DNA from: Comamonadaceae bacterium
Lineage (GTDB): Bacteria > Pseudomonadota > Gammaproteobacteria > Burkholderiales > Burkholderiaceae_C
Reading direction: 5' to 3'
Assembly (NCBI GenBank): GCA_947458345.1
Contig: CANHBU010000022.1
Coordinates: 1-12,307 of the forward strand
Length of the DNA stretch: 12,307 nt
Shown: piece after piece, positions 1 to 5,730 of the stretch
How the letters are laid out: every line of letters starts with the position of its first letter
How positions within the stretch are numbered: position 1 is the stretch's first letter
Made by a program: the position numbers and the translations under genes
The notes under the pieces: generated by a model
Told to the model about the DNA's origin: nothing
The model's database searches: none
The model's input: the letters and a program-made list of their open reading frames with translations, nothing else

Positions 1-876
1 ACAGGCATGCCCGAAACCAACGACCGCGCCGCCATTGAGGCTCAATTGCCGGAGGCGCACAAAGCCTTTGTGCGTGAAATCGAGCAGAAATACGGCGTGC
101 CCCCCGCCACGCGCGCGGGCATGCGATCGCGTTTCGTCCGCTCCGAGGAGGTGGCACAGCGGCAGCTCGAAGTGATCATGCGCTCCGATGTCAACCTGCT
201 GGCCTGTGGCATCGGCTCACCGACCGATGTGATCGAGCGCGCCAAAGCATCGGGCAAGCTGGTGCTGGCCTTGGTGGGCTCGCCCAAACATGCGCGCAGC
301 GCACTGGCCAAGCCCATCGACATCCTGGTCGCCCAGGGCTACGACGCCGGCGCGCACACGGGCACCATAGGAACTTTTTCCCTGGTGCCGCAGATCGTCG
401 ACATGGCCGGCGACATTCCCGTGCTGGCGGCCGGCGGTGTGGCCACTGGGCGTCACCTGCTGGCTGCACTGGCCATGGGCGCGCAGGGGGTCTGGATGGG
501 AACGGCTTGGCTGACCACCGCCGAGTACCGTATGCACGATGCCTTGCGTCAAAAGCTTCTGGCTGCCGGCAGCGACGACACGGTCATCTCGCGCGCTGAC
601 AGTGGCAAGACGCTGCGTCAGATCCGCTCGGCCTGGTCGGACGAGTGGGCGGCTCCTGAGGCGCCGAAGCCGCTCAAGATGCCTTTGCAAGACATCTTGG
701 TGGGCGACCTGCTCGGCGCCATCGACGAGCACGAGGTGACGCCCCTGATGCACTACCCGGCCGGGCAGAGCATTGCTTACTTCAATGAAGTGCGCAGCGT
801 GGCCGATGTCATGCAAGATCTTGTGGACGAGGCCTGCGCCGGCCTGGAGCGACTGGGACCCGCGCACCCTCAATGA
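1..876 (+). CDS. Nitronate monooxygenase / 2-nitropropane dioxygenase-family flavoprotein (5' end missing)
   Basis: Probable FMN-dependent oxidoreductase of the nitronate monooxygenase (NMO/2-nitropropane dioxygenase) TIM-barrel family, which oxidises alkyl nitronates; many members have unknown physiological substrates. The frame is open to base 1, and the first visible ATG (base 7) lies inside the protein: the N-terminal barrel strands of the family are absent, so the true start is upstream of the window. Numbering from that ATG, the sequence shows the strand ending LLACGIGSP (about 64-72), a YDAGAHTG segment (112-119) where the family carries its conserved active-site histidine (H117 here), and the FMN-phosphate region PVLAAGGVATG (138-148) followed by GAQGVWMGTAWL (158-169). 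The C-terminal 100 residues form the usual helical cap. It ends at TGA 874-876, 66 bp before the end of the convergent peptidase gene. Family assignment is firm; substrate is unknown, and NAD(P)H:quinone reductase-type activity is an alternative. Confidence 0.87.
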   Translation, partial: TGMPETNDRAAIEAQLPEAHKAFVREIEQKYGVPPATRAGMRSRFVRSEEVAQRQLEVIMRSDVNLLACGIGSPTDVIERAKASGKLVLALVGSPKHARSALAKPIDILVAQGYDAGAHTGTIGTFSLVPQIVDMAGDIPVLAAGGVATGRHLLAALAMGAQGVWMGTAWLTTAEYRMHDALRQKLLAAGSDDTVISRADSGKTLRQIRSAWSDEWAAPEAPKPLKMPLQDILVGDLLGAIDEHEVTPLMHYPAGQSIAYFNEVRSVADVMQDLVDEACAGLERLGPAHPQ

Positions 877-942
877 GCCCTGCTGTGGGAGCCGCACCCT
901 CGCGGCGATGGGGCCTTTCTTTGATCAGACGCCGCCTAACGA

Positions 943-1800
943 TTACTTGCGCGCGGCGCTTTCGTACAGGGGCATCACCTGTGGCAGGGTCTTTTCGATG
1001 TCGGCGATGCGGGTCGCGCCGGCCGGATGCGTGCTCAGCCACTGCGGCGGCGCGCCTTTGCTGGCGCTTTGCATCTTGCGCCACAGTGAGACCCCAGCCT
1101 GCGGGTTGTAGCCGCCGCGTGCGCCCAACTCCAGGCCCACCAGATCGGCTTCGGTTTCGTCGTCCCGGCTGAACTTGAGCGTAAGAAAGTCGGCGCCAGA
1201 GTTGGTCACCGTGCGGCCCAGGTCGCCCAGGCCGAGCACCTGCGAAAGCAGGCCTGCACCGATGCTGGTGGCCGCTCCCTTGCCCATGCGGGCGCGGGCG
1301 TGCTCGCGCAGGGCGTGCGCGATTTCATGACCCATGATCTGCGCGGTCTCGTCGTCGCTGAGCTGCAGCTGATCGAGGATGCCGGTGTAGAAGGCGATCT
1401 TGCCGCCGGGCATGCAAAAGGCATTGATCTGCTTGCTGCCCAGCAGGTTGATTTCCCAGGTCCACTGGCGCGAGCGTGGATTCCATGGCGCCGCAAATGG
1501 AATCAGATCGCCTGCAATGCGCCGCAGCCGCAGCAGTTGCGGATGGTCTGGCGGTGCCAGCGCGCCCTGACTGGCCGCTTGCCGGAGCATCTGCTGGTAT
1601 TGCTTGGCGGCGGAGGCTTCGATCTCCTCGGCGGGCACCAGCTTGGCGAAGGCCGACGCCCTTCCCACATCGACCTGCGCGGCAGCCGGCAGCGCACTGC
1701 CCGCCGCTGCGGCGAGCAAAAAGCCGCGGCGGCTGTTCCAGCGGCCGGGCGTATCGGGACGATCGGGCGCAGGGGTCTTGAGGTCACAAAGCCAGCACAT
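943..1800 (-). CDS. Tat-exported M48-family zinc metallopeptidase
   Basis: Periplasmic zinc metalloprotease of family M48 (Ste24/HtpX/BepA/LoiP relatives), a group often involved in quality control of envelope proteins. Numbering from ATG 1800, a twin-arginine signal SRRGFLL sits at 23-29, followed by an Ala-rich core and a likely signal peptidase I site near ALPAAAQ. The zinc motif HEIAH is at 158-162. The third ligand is probably E215 in SRDDETEAD, the family's SRxxExxAD motif. A STHP motif (256-259), also typical of the family, follows. No other membrane segments are evident, so the mature enzyme should be soluble or loosely membrane-associated. The frame also opens at a TTG at 1830 (10 residues longer). 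Neither start has a good Shine-Dalgarno, and ATG gives the more usual Tat N-region. The N-terminus MCWLC carries a CxxC before the Tat motif, which is unusual. It is divergent from ampG and convergent with the flavoprotein gene. Confidence 0.9.
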   Translation of the reverse strand: MCWLCDLKTPAPDRPDTPGRWNSRRGFLLAAAAGSALPAAAQVDVGRASAFAKLVPAEEIEASAAKQYQQMLRQAASQGALAPPDHPQLLRLRRIAGDLIPFAAPWNPRSRQWTWEINLLGSKQINAFCMPGGKIAFYTGILDQLQLSDDETAQIMGHEIAHALREHARARMGKGAATSIGAGLLSQVLGLGDLGRTVTNSGADFLTLKFSRDDETEADLVGLELGARGGYNPQAGVSLWRKMQSASKGAPPQWLSTHPAGATRIADIEKTLPQVMPLYESAARK

Positions 1801-1864
1801 GGCGCCAATGATAGGGAGTTTCTCGGCCAATTCGCCAGCACCGCCATGCTGACCGACCCTTGAG

Positions 1865-1900
1865 CGGGGTCGTGGGCGGGGTCGTGGGTGGGGTCGTTAG
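1865..1900. repeat. Three tandem 12-bp units upstream of ampG
   Basis: Three direct 12-bp units. The first two are identical (CGGGGTCGTGGG at 1865-1876 and 1877-1888); the third (1889-1900) differs at the first base and at two bases near the end. They lie in the divergent intergenic region between the M48 peptidase start (1800) and ampG (1965). The array could be a regulator-binding array or simple replication slippage; the sequence alone does not decide. Confidence 0.8.
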
Positions 1901-1939
1901 CTGGTTACGGCCCGATCGCTAGCAGCCCCTCATAAATGG

Positions 1940-1964
1940 GGGCGCCCTTGTGCACAATGCGCCC
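1940..1964. promoter_or_regulatory. Palindrome and inverted repeat abutting the ampG ATG
   Basis: A perfect 10-bp palindrome TTGTGCACAA (1948-1957) lies inside a 6-bp inverted repeat, GGGCGC (1940-1945) and GCGCCC (1959-1964), whose right arm touches the ATG at 1965. An AT-rich CATAAAT (1931-1937) just upstream resembles a -10 element, but no matching -35 was found. The structure could be an operator or a leader hairpin controlling ampG translation. Function is inferred from position only. Confidence 0.4.
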
Positions 1965-3512
1965 ATGAGCCCTTCTGGACCGCCCATCGACCGCCCGACC
2001 TGGCGTCAGACCCTGGCCACACTGTGGGACTGGCGCGTGCTGTGCCTGCTGGCCATGGGGTTTTCGGCAGGCATTCCGATTTTGCTGATCTTCTCGTCCT
2101 TGTCGCTGTGGCTGGGCGAGGCCGGGGTGGAGCGCAAGGCGGTGACTTTTTTCAGCTGGGCCGCGCTGGGTTATTCCTTCAAGTTTGTCTGGGCCCCTCT
2201 GGTTGACCGCCTGCCCCTGCCGCTGCTGTCGGCACGGCTGGGTCGGCGCCGCGCCTGGATGCTGCTGGCCCAACTGGGGGTGGTGCTGGCGATTTTGGGC
2301 ATGGCCAGCACCGACCCTTCGGCCGGCCCGGAGGCGCTCACCCGCATGGCTTTGTTTGCGGTGCTGCTGGGCTTTGCCTCGGCCACGCAAGACATCGTGA
2401 TCGATGCCTACCGCATCGAGATCGCCGGACCTGAGCAGCAGGGCCTGCTGTCGTCGGCCTACATTGCCGGCTACCGGCTGGGCATGATCGTGGCGGGGGC
2501 CGGCGCCCTCTACCTGGCTTCGTACTGGGGCTCGGCCAAGGGTGCTTATGCCTACAGCGCGTGGCAGTGGACTTATCTGGCCATGGCGGCCACGATGGCG
2601 GTGGGCATGCTCACCACCTTGCTGACCCGCGAGCCGGCGGCCAGCGCGCAGGCCGAGCGACAGCCTTCGAGCGAGCACCTGCGTTTGCTGGCCGTGTTCT
2701 TGGCCAGCGTGCTGGCCTTCGTGGGCGTTTTTTCCACTTGGGGCAATCTGTGGGGCGGGCTCAAGCTGGGGCCGCTGATGGGCCTGCTGCTGGAGGCCGC
2801 CCGCATGGCGGTGTCGCTGGCCGCTGCCTTTGCCGTGGGCGCCATGCTGGTCAAGCTCGGCCTGGCCCGCGCGGCGCAGGCCCGCACCACCTGGGTGATG
2901 CCGGTGCTCGACTTCTTTGCCCGTTATGGCGCTCGCACCGCCTGGCTTTTGCTGGCTCTGGTGGGCCTGTACCGCATCTCGGACATTGTGCTGGGGGTGA
3001 TCTCCAATGTGTTCTACCAGGACCTGGGCTTTTCCAAGGTAGAGATCGCCAATGCGGTCAAGACTTTCGGTGTGGTGGTGAGCATCGTCGGCGGCTTTTG
3101 GGGCGGACTTTTGGCCACGCGGCTTGGCGTGATGCGATCGCTGTTTTGGGGCGCGCTGCTGTCGGCCTTGACCAATCTGGGCTTTGTCTGGCTGGCGCAG
3201 GCCGGCCATGACGTGGCGGGCTTGTATGCGGTGGTGGCGGCCGACAACCTGGCCGCCGGCTTTGCCAGCGCCGCCTTTGTGGCTTTTCTCTCGAGCCTGA
3301 CCAACGTGTCTTTCACTGCGGTCCAGTATGCGATCTTCAGCTCGCTCATGACCTTGCTGCCCAAAACATTGGGTGGCTATTCCGGTGCCATGGTCGATGC
3401 GCTGGGTTACCCGGCCTTTTTCGTCCTGACCACGGCGCTGGGCTTGCCGGTGCTGCTGCTGGTGATCTGGGCCAGCCGGCAGCTTCAGACCCGCAGCGTG
3501 CAGCCGGCGTGA
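1965..3512 (+). CDS. ampG: AmpG-type muropeptide permease (MFS transporter)
   Basis: Inner-membrane major-facilitator permease of the AmpG family. It imports GlcNAc-anhydroMurNAc peptides released from peptidoglycan for recycling, and in species with AmpR/AmpC it supplies the inducer of beta-lactamase. Numbering from ATG 1965, AmpG hallmarks are GFSAGIP (32-38), WAPLVDR (76-82), GRRRAWM (93-99), QDIVIDAYR (142-150) and GYRLGM (169-174). The C-terminal half carries the family pattern DLGFSK, then ENLAAG-like DNLAAGFASAAFVAF, then TAVQYA. The sequence is hydrophobic throughout, consistent with 12-14 membrane spans, and its length of about 515 residues is normal. The start is uncertain: ATG 1965 has no clear Shine-Dalgarno, while an in-frame GTG at 1950 is preceded by GGGGG (1938-1942) at 7 nt spacing. 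The response-regulator gene follows after 61 bp on the same strand, so co-transcription is possible. No ampC or ampR is visible in this window. Confidence 0.86.
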   Translation: MSPSGPPIDRPTWRQTLATLWDWRVLCLLAMGFSAGIPILLIFSSLSLWLGEAGVERKAVTFFSWAALGYSFKFVWAPLVDRLPLPLLSARLGRRRAWMLLAQLGVVLAILGMASTDPSAGPEALTRMALFAVLLGFASATQDIVIDAYRIEIAGPEQQGLLSSAYIAGYRLGMIVAGAGALYLASYWGSAKGAYAYSAWQWTYLAMAATMAVGMLTTLLTREPAASAQAERQPSSEHLRLLAVFLASVLAFVGVFSTWGNLWGGLKLGPLMGLLLEAARMAVSLAAAFAVGAMLVKLGLARAAQARTTWVMPVLDFFARYGARTAWLLLALVGLYRISDIVLGVISNVFYQDLGFSKVEIANAVKTFGVVVSIVGGFWGGLLATRLGVMRSLFWGALLSALTNLGFVWLAQAGHDVAGLYAVVAADNLAAGFASAAFVAFLSSLTNVSFTAVQYAIFSSLMTLLPKTLGGYSGAMVDALGYPAFFVLTTALGLPVLLLVIWASRQLQTRSVQPA

Positions 3513-3573
3513 CTTCACACAACTTTACCTGCGTCAACAAAGCGCTTGACCGAGCAGGCCGACACTTGCGCAG

Positions 3574-4302
3574 ATGACCTCGACCCGGTTGCTGCTGATC
3601 GATGACGACGTCCGGCTGGCGGCCATGGTGGTCGATTACCTGCAGGCCGCCGGTTATGTGCTCGACCATGTCAGCGATGGCGAGCAAGCGCTGGCCCGAC
3701 TTGCGCGCGAAGTGCCGCAACTGGTGATTCTTGACTGGATGCTGCCCGGGCTCGACGGCCTTGAGGTTTGCCGGCGCATCCGCATGCTGCCCGGTTCCGT
3801 GGCCCGTGTGCCGGTTCTGATGCTTTCGGCCAAGGGCGATCCGATGGACCGCATCATCGGACTGGAGATGGGCGCTGACGATTACCTGCCCAAGCCGTTT
3901 GAGCCGCGCGAGTTGCTCGCGCGCATCCGGGCGGTCCTGCGCCGTCGCATGCCCACCGACCCGCCGGCCGACGAGGGCGCCTCGCCGCAGCGCCCGCCGC
4001 TGCGTTTCGGTTCCCTGGAGATTGATCGCGATGCGCGCACGGTCAGTGTCGAGAGCCGCCCTTGCGAACTGACGGCCTACCAGTTTGACCTGCTCCTGGT
4101 GCTGGCCGAGCGAGCCGGTCGGGTGCTCTCGCGCGAGCAGATCATGGAGGCCGTGCGTGGGCGCGAATTGGAGGCGTTCGACCGTTCGATTGATGTCCAC
4201 ATGGGGCGCATCCGGCAGGCGATCGAGGCCGACCCCAAAGCGCCGCGGCGCATCCTGACCGTGCGCGGAGTCGGCTATGTGTTTGCCAAGCAGCAGGACT
4301 GA
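3574..4302 (+). CDS. OmpR-family two-component response regulator
   Basis: DNA-binding response regulator: a phosphorylatable receiver followed by an OmpR/PhoB winged helix. The 242-residue length is normal for the family. The receiver has the acidic cluster D10-D12, phospho-acceptor D54 in VILDWMLPG, the switch Ser at 85 (LMLSA) and the conserved Lys in LPKPF (K107). A short linker rich in Pro and acidic residues (about 127-142) leads to the effector domain (about 143-240), which includes ELTAYQFDLL, the DRSIDVHMGRIRQ recognition-helix region and the terminal hairpin TVRGVGYVF. The start ATG 3574 gives a standard receiver N-terminus, although the upstream sequence has only a weak ribosome-binding site. 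It is paired with the histidine kinase 45 bp downstream; the two very probably form one operon. It resembles CpxR/RstA-like regulators, but the target genes cannot be read from sequence. Confidence 0.95.
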   Translation: MTSTRLLLIDDDVRLAAMVVDYLQAAGYVLDHVSDGEQALARLAREVPQLVILDWMLPGLDGLEVCRRIRMLPGSVARVPVLMLSAKGDPMDRIIGLEMGADDYLPKPFEPRELLARIRAVLRRRMPTDPPADEGASPQRPPLRFGSLEIDRDARTVSVESRPCELTAYQFDLLLVLAERAGRVLSREQIMEAVRGRELEAFDRSIDVHMGRIRQAIEADPKAPRRILTVRGVGYVFAKQQD

Positions 4303-4335
4303 GCCCAGAGCCGGCGCTGGGCCGCTTGAGTGGGC

Positions 4336-4341
4336 AAGGAG
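4336..4341 (+). promoter_or_regulatory. Ribosome-binding site fixing the histidine kinase start
   Basis: AAGGAG followed by a 6-nt spacer to ATG 4348. This choice rejects the in-frame GTG at 4330, which would place the Shine-Dalgarno inside the coding region. Confidence 0.8.
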
Positions 4342-4347
4342 AACTTC

Positions 4348-5607
4348 ATGCATCCAGGCTCAGCCATGAACGCGCTCGGCTCACGGCTTTATCTGCGCAT
4401 TTGGCTGGCGGTGGTGGCGGCGGTGGCGGTGATCACATTGGCCGTAGGCTGGGCCTGGCGCGTCTCGCGCGACGCCTCGCCGCGCGAAGTGCCCGTGCGG
4501 GAGTTGCTGGTGCGCAATCAGGCAGGCGAGATTATTGGGCGGGCCGAGGCGCCGCTCGGGCCGCGCGCCGGCCGTCCGCTCGTGTTCGATGTGCAGACCC
4601 GCGAGGGCCAGCAGTTGCAAATCGAGCTGTCGCGGCCGATCCGGCCGTCTGCAGGCCCGCATGCGGGCCAGCGCGCGGAGCACGCCGAGCACGGTAGGGG
4701 CGCGATGGGCTGGCGCCCGCCGATGAATTTTTTCTGGCTGCTCGCGCTGGTGGCCTTGGCAGTGGCGTTGGGCGCCTACCCGGTGATCCGGCGCCTGACC
4801 AAGCGGCTCGAAGGCTTGCAAAGCTCGGTCGAGCGTTGGGGAAGCGGCGATTTGAGCGCCCGCGTGACGGTACAGGGCAATGACGAGGTGGCCTTTTTGG
4901 CCGAGCGCTTTAACCAGGCGGCCGAGCGAATTGAGCTGCTGCTCAATTCGCACAAGTCTTTGCTCGCCAATGCCTCCCACGAGCTGCGCTCGCCGTTGGC
5001 GCGCATCCGCATGAGTCTGGAGCTCATGGGTCGAGGCGCCAGCGACCCGGGTTTGCTGCGCGAGGAAATCGAGCGCAACATCCGCGAGCTCGATCAGCTG
5101 ATCGATGAGATCTTGTTGGCCAGCCGGCTTGACTTGCAGCAAGGCGAGGCCGAGCCCATGGAAGAGCTCGACCTGGTGGGCCTGGCGGCCGAGGAGTGCG
5201 CGCGCACCGGTGCGCAGTTGCAAGCGCCCCAGGCCGCCGGCGGCTTGCTGGTGCACGGCTCGCCGCGGCTGCTGCGCCGTTTGCTGCGCAATTTGCTGGA
5301 AAACGCGCACCGCCATGGCGCCGGTGAGGTTCAGGTGACGCTGCAGACCGAGGGCGCGCAGCTGGTGGTCTGGGTCGACGATGCGGGTCCGGGCGTTGCC
5401 GTGGCGCAGCGCCAGCGCATCTTCGAGCCGTTTTATCGCCTGCCCGGCGCCACTGAGCATTCGGGTGGCGTGGGTCTGGGTCTGGCCCTGGTCAAGACGA
5501 TCGCCGAGCGCCATGGCGGCCGTGTCAGCTGTGAGGACCGGCCCGGCGGCGGCGCCCGCTTTGTGCTGCGCCTGCCCCGCCTGAGCGCTGCGGCGCCTTT
5601 GCCCTGA
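4348..5607 (+). CDS. Sensor histidine kinase, partner of the upstream response regulator
   Basis: Inner-membrane sensor kinase that should phosphorylate the regulator encoded just upstream. Numbering from ATG 4348 (419 residues): TM1 about 17-37, a periplasmic sensor segment about 38-126, TM2 about 128-147, a HAMP linker about 148-200, then the dimerisation helix with H-box ANASHELRSPLARIR (phospho-acceptor H211). The ATP-binding domain shows the N-box (NLLENAHRHG, N315/N319), G1 box DDAGPGV (344-350), F box IFEPFYRLP and G2 box GVGLGLALVK (374-383). All catalytic motifs are intact. The layout is that of CpxA/RstB-like kinases. The end of the periplasmic segment carries several histidines (H105, H112, H115), which might bind a metal, but this is only a guess. 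It converges on the GGDEF-EAL gene across a 10-bp repeat array. Confidence 0.95.
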   Translation: MHPGSAMNALGSRLYLRIWLAVVAAVAVITLAVGWAWRVSRDASPREVPVRELLVRNQAGEIIGRAEAPLGPRAGRPLVFDVQTREGQQLQIELSRPIRPSAGPHAGQRAEHAEHGRGAMGWRPPMNFFWLLALVALAVALGAYPVIRRLTKRLEGLQSSVERWGSGDLSARVTVQGNDEVAFLAERFNQAAERIELLLNSHKSLLANASHELRSPLARIRMSLELMGRGASDPGLLREEIERNIRELDQLIDEILLASRLDLQQGEAEPMEELDLVGLAAEECARTGAQLQAPQAAGGLLVHGSPRLLRRLLRNLLENAHRHGAGEVQVTLQTEGAQLVVWVDDAGPGVAVAQRQRIFEPFYRLPGATEHSGGVGLGLALVKTIAERHGGRVSCEDRPGGGARFVLRLPRLSAAAPLP

Positions 5608-5640
5608 CGAGCTGGCCGGGCCCAGAAGGACTCGCCGGCC

Positions 5641-5730
5641 TCAGACGGGCTCAGACCGGCTTAGACGGGCTTAGACGGGCTTAGACGGGCTCAGACGGGC
5701 TTAGACGGGCTCAGACGGGCTCAGACCGGC
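5641..5730. repeat. Nine 10-bp tandem units (TYAGACSGGC) between convergent genes
   Basis: Nine uninterrupted 10-bp units with only two variable positions: base 2 is C or T, base 7 is G or C. Units 1-2 and units 8-9 are identical 20-bp blocks. Read on the minus strand, every unit ends in TGA or TAA, so the C/T variation always keeps a stop; because 10 is not a multiple of 3, all three frames are closed about three times. The plus strand has TAG in units 3, 4, 5 and 7, also covering all frames. The last unit holds the final codons and stop (5721-5723) of the GGDEF-EAL gene. Minus-strand RNA is C-rich with a pyrimidine-C step every 10 nt over 90 nt, reminiscent of a Rho-utilisation site. Confidence 0.95.

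Noticed and set aside
1905..3518. 537-residue open frame antisense to ampG
   Set aside because: Its translation is low-complexity (Gln, His, Arg, Gly rich) with no fold or motif, while the plus-strand frame is a clear AmpG. Typical mirror ORF of GC-rich codon use.
4381..5514. 377-residue open frame antisense to the histidine kinase
   Set aside because: No family features; the kinase has all H, N, G1, F and G2 boxes.
5641..5730. CRISPR-like array
   Set aside because: Units are 10 bp and directly adjacent without spacers, so this is a simple tandem repeat.
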